Assembly (NCBI RefSeq): GCF_003710905.1
Contig: NZ_RHHV01000001.1
Location: forward strand, 1-64,000
DNA: 64,000 nt
Direction of reading: 5' to 3'
Origin: Brevibacillus parabrevis
GTDB lineage: Bacteria > Bacillota > Bacilli > Brevibacillales > Brevibacillaceae
Below, piece by piece: positions 16,297 to 24,921 of this stretch (the stretch's first letter is position 1; each line of letters opens with the position of its first letter). The notes beneath the pieces are model-generated. The model was not told the origin of the DNA. It worked only from the letters and a program-made list of their open reading frames with translations, and ran no database searches. The position numbers and the translations under genes were made by a program.

Positions 16297-16686
16297 TCAT
16301 GAAATCGTGATCGAGATGTTTTTCTTGTTCATCCCATTACGGATAATAGCGGTGATGTCCGGCAAGATTCCTTGATAATCGGCTCTTCCCTGGTCGGAGA
16401 GGCGAACCAATGAGCTGCGGCGATCGGTTTCATTTAAACGGCGTTCCACAGTATGGCAAGTTTCCAGGCGACTGACAAGACGGGAAACCGCGCTGTGGCT
16501 CAGATTGACCATTTTGCTCAGTTGGTCGATGGTAAGTCCCGCGCCAGTGTCGTCGTTGAGCACAGTGATGACCATAAACTCACTGACGGTTAAATCGTAG
16601 TTGGATTTAAGGAATTTTTCCAATTGCTGATTGAGGGTTACGTACAACTGATCGAGAGCCATCCACGTTTGCAAAGCATCTTCCAT
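16297..16686 (-). CDS. MarR-family transcriptional regulator
   Basis: A 129-residue winged-helix regulator with the family pattern: dimerisation helix (MALDQLYVTLNQQLEKFL), recognition region LTIDQLSKMVNLSHSAVSRLVSRLE, and wing motif VERRLNETDRRSSLVRLSDQGR. The start at 16686 has AAAGGTGG 9 nt upstream. It lies just upstream of the epoxide hydrolase on the same strand, with a separate promoter for the latter between them. Control of that gene is inferred from position. Members of this family usually sense phenolic or reactive compounds. Confidence 0.88.
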   Translation of the reverse strand: MEDALQTWMALDQLYVTLNQQLEKFLKSNYDLTVSEFMVITVLNDDTGAGLTIDQLSKMVNLSHSAVSRLVSRLETCHTVERRLNETDRRSSLVRLSDQGRADYQGILPDITAIIRNGMNKKNISITIS

Positions 16687-16870
16687 GTTCCAAAACCACC
16701 TTTTGCAGCCTAAAGATATATTGATTTTACTGTATCTCTCCTGCACGTTCAAATTGTAAAAATATCTTCACTCGCTATGAACGAAAAAAGGATAGGTTTT
16801 TACATTTCTTTGACAAGAAAATACGAAGCTGCTGCCATAATGAATGAAGGAAAAAATGGGGGAGGAACGT

Positions 16871-17533
16871 ATGGCTTATTCCATTTTGCTTGCAGAGGAT
16901 GATCCGTCTATCGCCGAGCTGCTTCAGCTGGCGTTAACCGCTTCCGGCTATCACTGCAAAATCGCAGGGGATGGACACATCGCGAAGCAGTTGTTGGGAG
17001 ATGGCGGCTACGATTTGGCATTGCTGGATATCATGCTGCCGGGACTGGATGGATACCAGTTGCTGGACATTTGCAAAGAGAAGCACGTACCCGTTATTTT
17101 TGTGACTGCCAAAGCGAGTGTGTTGGACAAGGTGCATGGATTGCGGTTGGGGGCTGAGGATTATATTGCAAAGCCGTTTGAACTGTTGGAAGTATTGGCA
17201 AGAGTGGAAGTTGCGCTGAGAAGGCGGGTTCAAGAGACAGAGGAGATGCTGCTGATTGGCGACGTGAAAGTAGATTGTGTTGGGCGCAAAGTGTACAAAG
17301 CGAACGAGCTTATTACTTTGACGCCGAAAGAGTATGAACTGCTGGCGTTTTTGCTGCAAAACCCGAACATTGCCTTTTCCCGTGAAAGCCTGCTCAGCCA
17401 GGTGTGGGGTTTTGACTTTTACGGAAGTACGCGAACGGTGGATACGCATATTTTGAACCTGCGGACAAAGCTCGGGCTGTCCAGCTACATTCAGACGGTG
17501 CACAAAGTTGGTTACCGATTGGAGCTGGCGTGA
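16871..17533 (+). CDS. OmpR-family response regulator
   Basis: Two-component DNA-binding regulator of 220 residues. The receiver domain has the acidic pocket EDD (residues 9-11), phosphoacceptor D53 (LLDIMLPG) and conserved K (IAKPFE); the C-terminal winged helix reads LTPKEYELLAFLLQNP and RTVDTHILNLRTKLG. The ATG at 16871 follows GGGGGAGGAA; nine in-frame codons upstream are unlikely. Its stop overlaps the start of the kinase gene by one base, so the pair is translationally coupled. The signal is unknown. Confidence 0.94.
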   Translation: MAYSILLAEDDPSIAELLQLALTASGYHCKIAGDGHIAKQLLGDGGYDLALLDIMLPGLDGYQLLDICKEKHVPVIFVTAKASVLDKVHGLRLGAEDYIAKPFELLEVLARVEVALRRRVQETEEMLLIGDVKVDCVGRKVYKANELITLTPKEYELLAFLLQNPNIAFSRESLLSQVWGFDFYGSTRTVDTHILNLRTKLGLSSYIQTVHKVGYRLELA

Positions 17534-19011
17534 TGTTGCGGACAGACGGACAAATGCCTCTTTGGATACGGATTTATTTGCTGGCATTCGGCTTGAGTGC
17601 GGTGATTATTTTGTTCTTTTGCTATCAAATCACGGCTGTCTCAAGTGAGCATAGCATGCAGAGAGAATATAGCCGCTCGCTGGACAGGCATGTGATGTTT
17701 GCGAGTGCGATGAAAATGTATGCAGCTTCCATCGAGAAAATGGCGTTCAATCCGGGGTTGCGGCAAGAGTTGTTGACGAGAGCGGCACAAAATTACGGGC
17801 GGTACTATACAGATGGCAAAAGCTATATCGCGATGACGAGTCTGGATGGAGAAAAGCTGTACAGCAGTTTTTCCCCAGCGGATGAAAAGATCATGGAACT
17901 GGACCCGCCAAAAGACGGCAGGCGGAGCTTCGTGATTCGTCAATCGGGTGAGCACAGCGTCCTGTTTGTATCAGGCTGGATGAGCATAGCGAGCCAGCTC
18001 TATCGTCTCGACTATGAAAACGATGTGACCGACATGGTAGCTGGTCAGCAGACTCTCGCTACACAAATCGCCCTGTGGTTTTCCGCAGGGATGATTTTGC
18101 TTGCGATCGGTTTGTATGTCCTCATCCGTCATGCGTTAAGGCCGCTCGCCCAGCTGGGTACGCAAGCAAAAGCACTTGCCAGGGGAAACTACGATCCGCG
18201 CATTGCAGTGGCTCGCCGGGACGAAATCGGGCAATTGGCGCTAGAGTTCAATCATATGGCCGATGCTGTTCAATCCCACATGGAGCTTCTGCGCAGAGAG
18301 GTAAAAGAGCGGGAAACCTTGATTGCCAGCCTTGCCCATGAATTGAAAACGCCGCTCACGTCGATTATGGGCTACGCCAGTTTGCTGGAAAACTATGAAC
18401 TGGAGCAAGCCGAGAAACAAAAAGCGCTTCGCCTGATTCACTCGGAAAGCAAGCGGCTGGATGACATGTCCAAAAAACTGCTGAATCTGTTCCGGCTGGG
18501 CAATGGGCGAGTGGTGCGAAAAGAACAGGTCAGGGTCGCTCAGCTTTTGGAGCACCTCGACATGATCTCGAAGTTGTCGCTTGCGGGCAAAGGGCAGTCA
18601 TTGGTGATGAAATCCGTCGTGGAGACTGCCTTGGTGGATGAGGAGCTGCTGTACGTTTTGCTGAATAATTTGGTGGAAAATGCCTCGAAAGCGTCGGGTT
18701 ATCACGAGACGATTTTCCTCAGTGTTTATGCGGAAGGGGAGTTTGTTGTCTTCTGTGTAAGCGATAAGGGCTGCGGCATTCCGGCGGAACATGTAAGCGA
18801 TGTGTTTCAGCCGTTTTTTGTGTTGGATACTGCCCGGAATCGAAAGTACAGCGGCCACGGATTAGGCTTGTCCCTTTGCAAGGCGATTGCGGAAGCGCAC
18901 GGGGGGAGTATTTCCATCGTCAGCAGTTTGGGAAAAGGGACGAGTGTCTATATACGAGTGCCGAACGGACAAGTTTTGCAAAACGATGACAGAACGCAGA
19001 TGGAAGGATGA
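17533..19011 (+). CDS. Sensor histidine kinase
   Basis: Membrane histidine kinase of 492 residues: TM helix 1 (about 12-32), an extracellular sensor domain of roughly 140 residues, TM helix 2 (about 180-200), HAMP (RHALRPLAQLGTQAKALARGNYD), the HisKA box with H269 in HELKTPLTSI, and the ATPase domain (N-box LLNNLVENASKAS, DKGCGIP, GHGLGLSLCK, GKGTSV). The ATG at 17533 shares a base with the regulator's stop; a GTG three bases earlier is an alternative. A secreted protein gene follows, possibly part of the same response. Confidence 0.93.
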   Translation: MLRTDGQMPLWIRIYLLAFGLSAVIILFFCYQITAVSSEHSMQREYSRSLDRHVMFASAMKMYAASIEKMAFNPGLRQELLTRAAQNYGRYYTDGKSYIAMTSLDGEKLYSSFSPADEKIMELDPPKDGRRSFVIRQSGEHSVLFVSGWMSIASQLYRLDYENDVTDMVAGQQTLATQIALWFSAGMILLAIGLYVLIRHALRPLAQLGTQAKALARGNYDPRIAVARRDEIGQLALEFNHMADAVQSHMELLRREVKERETLIASLAHELKTPLTSIMGYASLLENYELEQAEKQKALRLIHSESKRLDDMSKKLLNLFRLGNGRVVRKEQVRVAQLLEHLDMISKLSLAGKGQSLVMKSVVETALVDEELLYVLLNNLVENASKASGYHETIFLSVYAEGEFVVFCVSDKGCGIPAEHVSDVFQPFFVLDTARNRKYSGHGLGLSLCKAIAEAHGGSISIVSSLGKGTSVYIRVPNGQVLQNDDRTQMEG

Positions 19012-19082
19012 CATGCCGGTGATACGCTAACGGTGTCGAACATCCGGAGGTTCGGCCTCATTTCTTGCAGGGAGGGAATCGT

Positions 19083-19634
19083 ATGGAAACCAGCAAAAAA
19101 ACAAACAGGAAGTCTCGATTGCTGCTCGGCCTTGCCGCAATCGGCACGCTCGCTGTCGCATCCAGTTTTTCCGTGGCGACGTATGCGCAATCTGTGCTGG
19201 ATGGCAAGATGAATGTGGTCATGACGGAGGCTGCACCACCGAAAGAGCTTGAGGGGAAAGAGACGGTTGCGGATGCTTCCAAACAGCAAAATGCACAAGC
19301 CGAGTCCCAAATAGTTTTTCCAACCGCCATGTCCAAAGAGCAAGCCGAGCCGTTTATCAAAGCGGCAACGGAAGCTTTCAAAGCGAGGAAGATCGAGCTG
19401 CCCCAGCATGGCTACTGGATTAGCAGCAAATATATCGACAACGAATCAAAAGACGTGCAAATTGACTGGTACCCAAACAGCTTTGACGGTATCGGGCCGA
19501 TGAACGACATCGAGGGCAAGGTGTATTTCGTCTACTTTACAAAAGCCGATTTGCAAAAAGGGACGGGTGAAATCCAGACTGTGCGCGTGATTGAGCAAGG
19601 CGGGATGCCAACTGCCGCCAGTTCCGCAAATTAG
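19083..19634 (+). CDS. Exported hypothetical protein
   Basis: I do not recognise the family. The 183-residue product has a basic N-terminus and hydrophobic segment (LLLGLAAIGTLAVASSFSVATYAQ) consistent with a signal peptide cleaved after ATYAQ or retained as an anchor. An alanine/glutamine-rich linker follows, then a compact domain (about 95-175) with QIDWYPNSFDGIGPMNDIEGKVYFVYFTKADL. GGGAGGG precedes the ATG. It lies 71 bp after the kinase gene and before a terminator, so it may be the output or a modulator of that two-component system. Confidence 0.75.
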   Translation: METSKKTNRKSRLLLGLAAIGTLAVASSFSVATYAQSVLDGKMNVVMTEAAPPKELEGKETVADASKQQNAQAESQIVFPTAMSKEQAEPFIKAATEAFKARKIELPQHGYWISSKYIDNESKDVQIDWYPNSFDGIGPMNDIEGKVYFVYFTKADLQKGTGEIQTVRVIEQGGMPTAASSAN

Positions 19635-19651
19635 CTTATGACAGTGAAGGA

Positions 19652-19677
19652 AAAGAGTCGCGTATGCGGCTCTTTTT
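19652..19677 (+). terminator. Terminator after exported protein gene
   Basis: AAGAGTCGC-GTA-TGCGGCTCTT stem followed by TTTT. Confidence 0.85.
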
Positions 19678-19762
19678 CAGGTGACGCCTGCTCTGTGGCA
19701 AAAAGCGGCGTATGCTATACTGGCTGATACGAAAAAACTATTCGGGAGACAGGGTGAGCGCA

Positions 19763-20641
19763 ATGGATGGAGCGATCAAGGAGTTTTTATCTAGCGGTGC
19801 AAAGCCGATTTTGTCCAGCGATGATCTGGGGTGGTCGAACATCATGCTTTCCCGGTGGGAGAACATACCGCCTGCCCACCTGTACGACGCTTCCCTCGCC
19901 AAAAGGCATGTCATGGCCATACATGGCACACAGGAGCCGCTGAACTTGCAGTTTTTTCAGCACGGCAATCGAACGGAAAAAAAGCTGGCGCCAGGCGATA
20001 TTCAGTTGTTAGCAGCGGGCGAGAAGTGGTCCTGCCGCTGGACAAGAGCGATCTCTTTTGTGAAGCTTGCGATCGATCCGCTTTTTCTCGACCAGGTTGC
20101 CGAAGAGTCGGGGTTTGGGCATACAGACAAATGGCAGCTGGAACAAAAGCCCTTGGTCAGGGACGAAAAGCTGATCGTGCTCACCCGCTGGATGATGGAA
20201 GAAGTGCTCAACGGCGGAGCCAGCGGAAAGTTGTACAGCCAATCGCTTGCGACGACGATGGCAGTCCATTTGCTTCGGAACTATACCGCAGACGCCAGAA
20301 GTAGTGTGGCATCGTCTACAGCGACAAACGAGCAGGTGACGGCCGCAATCGAATACATGCGCATGAATGTGGAACAGGACATTTCCTTGAAGGAGCTTGC
20401 GGTGGTTGCCAATATCAGCCTGTCACAGTTGGTGAGGTTGTTCAAACAGCATACGGGAGTGACACCGCATCAATATTTGATCCGGTTGAGAATGGAACGG
20501 GCCAAGCAGCTCATTCGCTGCGGCCACAAGAGTTTAAAGGAGGTTGCTGCCCAGAGCGGCTTCGCGGATCAGGCCCATTTTACCAGGCAGTTTAAAAAAG
20601 CGACGGGCTTGACCCCGTTGAAATACGCGTCCTCCCGTTGA
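19763..20641 (+). CDS. AraC-family transcriptional regulator
   Basis: A 292-residue regulator. The N-terminal part has the pattern of a cupin-type ligand domain (about 20-150, HVMAIHGTQEPLNLQFFQHG) and the C-terminal third carries two helix-turn-helices (ISLKELAVVANISLSQLVRLFKQHTG and KSLKEVAAQSGFADQAHFTRQFKKATGLTPLKY). The start is uncertain: ATG 19763 gives MDGAIKEFLSSG, and a GTG at 19754 is also possible. The NTF2-like gene downstream, in the same direction after 113 bp, is a candidate target. Confidence 0.88.
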   Translation: MDGAIKEFLSSGAKPILSSDDLGWSNIMLSRWENIPPAHLYDASLAKRHVMAIHGTQEPLNLQFFQHGNRTEKKLAPGDIQLLAAGEKWSCRWTRAISFVKLAIDPLFLDQVAEESGFGHTDKWQLEQKPLVRDEKLIVLTRWMMEEVLNGGASGKLYSQSLATTMAVHLLRNYTADARSSVASSTATNEQVTAAIEYMRMNVEQDISLKELAVVANISLSQLVRLFKQHTGVTPHQYLIRLRMERAKQLIRCGHKSLKEVAAQSGFADQAHFTRQFKKATGLTPLKYASSR

Positions 20642-20754
20642 AAGGAGCGCGATTTTTCACAAAAACTTGCGCATTCTGTTCAATATTTTGCGGCAAAGCT
20701 GGCGCTATACTTTGGGGGCAGGTTTGCCAAGAAATGAAAAGGAGTGGAGCAGGA

Positions 20755-21177
20755 ATGAAAGCAGCGGAAATCGTGAGCGAGTTTTTTCAACGGGAGGCTA
20801 ACCAGGATATACAGGGAATGGGGAGCTTGATGAGCAGCGACATCGTCTATGAGATGCCGTTCGGTCTGCAAGCGGGCCAGATCAAGGGCAAGGAAAAGCT
20901 GCTGCAATTGCTTGATCAGTTCATTGGAAAAGAGAACGGGATGTACGCGGCGTGGGAAATCAGCAACATCCGGGTGTACCCGGTTGGCGATGGGAAGACC
21001 GAGCTTGTTTTCGCAGAAATGGAGAGCAAAGGGACTGTGAAGCAAAGCGGGTTTGCGTATGCCCAATCGTACGTCAGTCTCGTGCAGGTAAGCGATGGAC
21101 AAATTTGTTTGTGGAGAGAATATTTTAATCCGATTCCGTTGCAGCATGCCCTTGCCTCGATTGACGATCACAAGTAG
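20755..21177 (+). CDS. NTF2/SnoaL-like protein
   Basis: A 140-residue protein of the NTF2-like cone fold: an N-terminal helix (MKAAEIVSEFFQREANQD), the DIVYEMPFG strand and a C-terminal WREYFNPIPLQHAL typical of SnoaL-like ketosteroid-isomerase relatives. The ATG at 20755 follows GGAGTGGAGCAGGA; the 39 upstream in-frame codons are not family-like. Such proteins bind small hydrophobic compounds, but substrate and activity are unknown. The linkage to the AraC regulator suggests inducible expression. Confidence 0.8.
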   Translation: MKAAEIVSEFFQREANQDIQGMGSLMSSDIVYEMPFGLQAGQIKGKEKLLQLLDQFIGKENGMYAAWEISNIRVYPVGDGKTELVFAEMESKGTVKQSGFAYAQSYVSLVQVSDGQICLWREYFNPIPLQHALASIDDHK

Positions 21178-21258
21178 TCGTCTAAACCCGCTGGCAGGAG
21201 CGAGGAATGCGTTCCACTTTACCGTGATAGCAGCAGATGCTGGAACGGGAGTTGGGAG

Positions 21259-21305
21259 TTGACTTCTTCGCAAAACGATAGTAGTATTTAAAAACACCAC
21301 TAAAA
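21259..21305 (+). promoter_or_regulatory. Promoter and operator of TrmB-like regulator gene
   Basis: TTGACT (21259-21264), 17-bp spacer, TAGTAT (21282-21287). A 27-bp element at 21279-21305 (starting TAGTAGTATTTAAAAA) overlaps the -10 and recurs with three mismatches at 22144-22170 before the transporter gene. Confidence 0.75.
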
Positions 21306-21333
21306 ACAAACGGATAAGAAAGGAGGTAGAGCC

Positions 21334-22113
21334 ATGATTGATGAGCTGCGAAAAATCGGATTATCCGATCTGGAAGCAAGATGCTATTTGGCGCTTCATG
21401 AGGACCCGAAGATTTCCGGTTATGAGGTTGCCAAAAAAGTATCCGTATCCCGCACGAATGTGTATGCGGCCCTGCGCTCTTTAACGGAAAAGGGCATATG
21501 CCGGGTGATCGAAAGCGAGCCTGTGCTCTATGATGCCGTCCCGATTGCACAGCTTGTTCGTCTGCTGAAAACGGAATTTGAACAAACAACGCGTGTGCTT
21601 CAGGAGCAATTGAATGCTGTCCCCACTACGCCGCCGTCTTTTTACAGTTGGCAAGGTGACAAAACGATCGAAACGGTTATTCATCGCCTGATTGCGAATG
21701 CGGACAAAAGCATTGTCGTAGATATTTGGTCCGAAGATGTGAGCTGGGTGGAAGAGCCGCTTCTGGAAGCGGAAAAGCGCGGGGTTGCTGTTACGCTGAT
21801 CTCGATCGGGGAATGCAACACGAGCGTAAAAAATGTGATCATTCACCAAAGAAGCGAAGAGTGGAGCTCGGTTCGCACGCGAAAATTTTCGATTTTGTGT
21901 GATGTTCATTCCGCTTTGCTTGGCAGCTTTGGGAAAGGCATCAAGCCCACCGCTCTGGAAACAAATCACCCTTCGCTCATTGAGCTGTTGCAAAACACGT
22001 TTTACCATGACCTCATCATGGAGCAAGTGGAGCGCGATTTTGGCAAAGAGCTGGAAGCGAAGTACGGGAAGCATTATGAGCGGATCATTGATGCGTACAA
22101 GGAATACTTGTAA
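21334..22113 (+). CDS. TrmB-family transcriptional regulator
   Basis: A 259-residue regulator with an N-terminal winged helix (LRKIGLSDLEARCYLALHEDPKISGYEVAKKVSVSRTNVYAALRSLTEKG), a coiled-coil linker (ETEFEQTTRVLQEQL-like region, about 85-105) and a C-terminal effector domain of PLD-like sort (DKSIVVDIWSED). TrmB relatives often sense sugars; the effector here is unknown. SD AAAGGAGG is 8 nt upstream of the ATG. It probably represses itself and the following DHA2 exporter, since both share a 27-bp element. Confidence 0.88.
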   Translation: MIDELRKIGLSDLEARCYLALHEDPKISGYEVAKKVSVSRTNVYAALRSLTEKGICRVIESEPVLYDAVPIAQLVRLLKTEFEQTTRVLQEQLNAVPTTPPSFYSWQGDKTIETVIHRLIANADKSIVVDIWSEDVSWVEEPLLEAEKRGVAVTLISIGECNTSVKNVIIHQRSEEWSSVRTRKFSILCDVHSALLGSFGKGIKPTALETNHPSLIELLQNTFYHDLIMEQVERDFGKELEAKYGKHYERIIDAYKEYL

Positions 22114-22143
22114 AACAGTATTCCTCTATTTTTGATCTGTAAA

Positions 22144-22170
22144 TAGTAGTATTTAAAAATACTCCTAAAA
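22144..22170 (+). promoter_or_regulatory. Second copy of the TrmB-linked operator
   Basis: The element contains AGTATTTAAAAATACT (22149-22164), with perfect AGTATTT/AAATACT arms. It lies 26 bp before the exporter ATG and matches 21279-21305 at 24 of 27 positions. Confidence 0.75.
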
Positions 22171-22196
22171 TAACGGAAAAGGAAGTGCGACTCTGC

Positions 22197-23669
22197 ATGA
22201 ACACGGCTAATCCGGAGACCGCAAAGGCGATCGATCCAAAGCGCTGGTGGGCGCTGGCTGTTTTATTGCTTGGGACTTTTATGGTGTTGTTGGATTCGTT
22301 TATTGTAAACGTAGCGATTCCAACGATTGAAGAACAATTACACGCGAGTACCACACAAATTCAATTCATTGTGGCTGCCTATGTGCTTTCTTATGCTGTG
22401 TTGCTGATTACTGGCGCTCGTCTGGGGGATTGGCTGGGACGCAAAAAGCTGTTCATTGTCGGTATGATCATATTTACCGTGGCTTCTGCCTTATGTGGAT
22501 TTTCGACAAGCGCAGGATTTTTGATTTTTTCACGTGTCATCCAAGGGGTTGGCGCCGCGCTTTTGATCCCCCAAGTGCTGGCTATTATTCAGGTGATCTT
22601 TCCGCCTGAGGAAAAAGGGAAGGCGATTGGTTTTTACGGTGCAGTCAGCGGGCTTGGCTTGATCGCGGGACAAATGGTCGGTGGCGCACTGCTCCATTTT
22701 GATATCGGAGGGCTCGGTTGGAGTTCCTTGTTTTTTATTAACATTCCTTTTGGTATTTTGGCTGTTTTGCTCATCATTCCATTGATCAAGGAAACAAAAT
22801 CGGCAGGAAAGCAAAAAATTGACGCGCTCGGCATCTTCATTTTGACGGGCAGCTTGCTGCTGTTGATCTATCCGCTGGTTGTCGGAAGAGAGGCGGGTTG
22901 GCCGCTGTGGGTATTCGCAAGCTTTGCGGGAGCGCTCGTTGCTTTCTTCCTGTTTCGCATACACGAAAAGAGAATGGTTGAGCGCGGGGAGAAGCCGTTG
23001 ATTCCTGCAGCGATTTTTCACGAGCGTTCTTTTACTCTGGGTGTCCTTACCATTTTGGCTTATCAAATCGGCAATAGCGGGTTTTTTCTCGTTGTATCCA
23101 TAACGCTACAGGACGCTTTGTCCCTTTCTGCCATGGATTCGGCGCTGGCGTTCACTCCGATCGGGCTTGGCTTTTTTATCGCATCGTTGCTTGGGCCGAA
23201 GTGGGCAAAGAAAAATGCCCATGTGCTGAAAGTGGGGGCAACGGTCTTGATCGCGGGCTATGCGGCAGTCATAGCGGCGTGTTATGCCTTGGCCGCTGAG
23301 CTGTACTGGCAGCAGCTCATTTTGCCATTCTTCCTGATCGGCTTGGGACAAGGTTTGGTTGGCGCTCCGCTGATGGGAACGATTATGTCAGGTGTCGGAA
23401 GGGAATATGTAGGAGCGGCGTCAGGCATATTGAGCACTTTCATGCAGACAGCCAATGCGCTTGGAGTCGCCGTAATCGGGACCGTATTTTTTGCAGCTCT
23501 CTCAGGGCAAGCAGCAGCTGATATGCACCTGCAGCTAAACGCCTTCACCTTGGCGTTAGGATGCAGTATTTTCCTGGCCGTTGTAACGCTGATTCTGATT
23601 ATTGGCTTGCAATGGAAAAAGTCCGTTCCGCAGCAAGGCGCTATGGCTAAAGCGGGAAAAGGGACGTAA
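22197..23669 (+). CDS. MFS transporter, DHA2 family (14 TM)
   Basis: Proton-driven exporter of 490 residues with about 14 hydrophobic helices. Visible motifs are the DHA2 motif near TM1 (MVLLDSFIVNVAIPTIEEQL) and motif A GARLGDWLGRKKLF. It resembles EmrB/QacA-type drug exporters. The ATG at 22197 has AAAAGGAAG 12 nt away; the GTG at 22185 would abut the SD. Expression is likely repressed by the upstream TrmB-like protein through the operator at 22144-22170. Confidence 0.9.
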   Translation: MNTANPETAKAIDPKRWWALAVLLLGTFMVLLDSFIVNVAIPTIEEQLHASTTQIQFIVAAYVLSYAVLLITGARLGDWLGRKKLFIVGMIIFTVASALCGFSTSAGFLIFSRVIQGVGAALLIPQVLAIIQVIFPPEEKGKAIGFYGAVSGLGLIAGQMVGGALLHFDIGGLGWSSLFFINIPFGILAVLLIIPLIKETKSAGKQKIDALGIFILTGSLLLLIYPLVVGREAGWPLWVFASFAGALVAFFLFRIHEKRMVERGEKPLIPAAIFHERSFTLGVLTILAYQIGNSGFFLVVSITLQDALSLSAMDSALAFTPIGLGFFIASLLGPKWAKKNAHVLKVGATVLIAGYAAVIAACYALAAELYWQQLILPFFLIGLGQGLVGAPLMGTIMSGVGREYVGAASGILSTFMQTANALGVAVIGTVFFAALSGQAAADMHLQLNAFTLALGCSIFLAVVTLILIIGLQWKKSVPQQGAMAKAGKGT

Positions 23670-23687
23670 ATCTATACGCTGACAAAA

Positions 23688-23727
23688 ACGCTGCATCCCT
23701 GTACTCATAGGGGTGCAGCGTCTTTTA
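23688..23727 (+). terminator. Terminator after DHA2 exporter
   Basis: ACGCTGCATCCCT and AGGGGTGCAGCGT around an 8-nt loop, then CTTTTATT. Confidence 0.88.
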
Positions 23728-23770
23728 TTGTTCAGGCATGTGATGCATGCGTTTCCAGACCAGGCTTAGA

Positions 23771-24214
23771 TTACTTGCTGTTCATTTTTGCTTTGCTCAA
23801 TTTCTCTTGGATGAGTGCCATTGCCTCGCAAATCTCGTTCACGTCACGATCAGTCAGTCCATCCAGCAATTGCTCGATTTGTTCGTCTGACTGGCTGTGA
23901 ATGTTATCCAATATCTCTCTCCCTTTTTGTGTTAAAGAAAGGAACGTTTTTCTGCTATCGGTCAGTGAAGTTTTTTTCTCTATGAGTTCTTCTCTCTCAA
24001 ATTTGCGTAAAATTCGACTCATGTAGCTTCTATCGATCCGAAGCTCTTGCACGAGGTTGTTGGCGATGCATTCCGTTCTCTCGCTGATCTCAAACAATAC
24101 CCGCGCTTCCGTTAATGTATAATTGGTCTCTAAAATTTGATCATTAAATAAGCCCAGTATCTTCGTATAAAACCGATTGAATTGCCGAATGTCAGAGATG
24201 CTTTGCTTATTCAT
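23771..24214 (-). CDS. MarR-family transcriptional regulator
   Basis: A 147-residue winged-helix regulator. Key segments are NYTLTEARVLFEISERTECIANNLVQELRIDRSYMSRILRKFE (helix-turn-helix) and the wing KKTSLTDSRKTFLSLTQKGRE. AAAGGAG precedes its ATG. It is divergent from a GNAT acetyltransferase gene, and the shared 97-bp intergenic region carries two inverted copies of a 20-bp operator, so it probably represses both genes. Confidence 0.9.
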   Translation of the reverse strand: MNKQSISDIRQFNRFYTKILGLFNDQILETNYTLTEARVLFEISERTECIANNLVQELRIDRSYMSRILRKFEREELIEKKTSLTDSRKTFLSLTQKGREILDNIHSQSDEQIEQLLDGLTDRDVNEICEAMALIQEKLSKAKMNSK

Positions 24215-24228
24215 ATAGGCTCCTTTTT

Positions 24229-24292
24229 AGTTGACTTAGTCCACATTTAAGATTAGTATAATTGTACTTTTAAAATGTGGACTGAGTCAACT
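24229..24292. promoter_or_regulatory. Twin MarR operators and divergent promoters
   Basis: AGTTGACTTAGTCCACATTT (24229-24248) and its inverted counterpart AAATGTGGACTGAGTCAACT (24273-24292) differ at one position. Each holds the small palindrome GACT-N-AGTC. The minus-strand promoter TTGACT-N18-TACAAT (24285-24290 / 24261-24266) and a + strand TATAAT (24257-24262) lie between and within them. Confidence 0.85.
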
Positions 24293-24311
24293 TTTGAAGG
24301 AGAGAAAGCAT

Positions 24312-24794
24312 ATGGTTATCCGCGAAATAAGCAAAGAAGACAATGCGCAAATCAAAAAAATCATTCAAGATTCATTAAAATCGCTTGGGCTAGACATCCC
24401 AGGGACAGCTTACTTTGATCCGCAGCTTGACGATCTTCACCAATACTATACTCGCTTGAAAAACAGCCAGTATTGGGTGGTTGAAATCAATGGCGAGGTT
24501 GCTGGCGGGATTGGCATAGCGCCGTTTGACGAGCGCGAGAAAATTTGCGAATTGCAAAAGCTATATTTAAGTCCCAAAACGCAAGGTCTGGGGTTTGGGA
24601 AACAGTTGATGGAAACAGCTTTGGCATTTGCTGCCGAGCATTATGAAAAATGCTACCTGGAAACACAGCACGAGCTGAAAGCTGCGTGCAGATTGTATGA
24701 GAAGTTTGGCTTTACCCTTTTACCTGAGCCGCTACCTGGCTCTGAACATTCCGCAATGGATGCATGGTATATAAAAGATCTGAAACAAAGTTGA
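24312..24794 (+). CDS. GNAT-family N-acetyltransferase
   Basis: A 160-residue acetyl-CoA-dependent transferase. The acetyl-CoA loop is visible in KLYLSPKTQGLGFGKQLMETAL (R/Q-x-x-G-x-G/A type, about residues 88-108), with GIGIAPFDEREKICELQ before it and CRLYEKFGF after it. The ATG at 24312 follows GAAGGAGAG by 8 nt; six in-frame codons upstream overlap the SD. The substrate is unknown. Divergent to a MarR regulator with shared operators. Confidence 0.88.
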   Translation: MVIREISKEDNAQIKKIIQDSLKSLGLDIPGTAYFDPQLDDLHQYYTRLKNSQYWVVEINGEVAGGIGIAPFDEREKICELQKLYLSPKTQGLGFGKQLMETALAFAAEHYEKCYLETQHELKAACRLYEKFGFTLLPEPLPGSEHSAMDAWYIKDLKQS

Positions 24795-24831
24795 AGAAGC
24801 AAAGCTTGTCACCTAATGGGGGAAGCGAGCA

Positions 24832-24878
24832 AGGAACCGCCGCACGATGAAAAATCGATCGCGGTGGTTCTTTTTTTT
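24832..24878 (+). terminator. Terminator after GNAT gene
   Basis: AGGAACCGCCGC and GCGGTGGTTCT arms followed by eight T. Confidence 0.9.
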
Positions 24879-24921
24879 CGCGCGTCTTCTGTGCCATCAT
24901 TGTAGATGGGGGCGATGAAGG

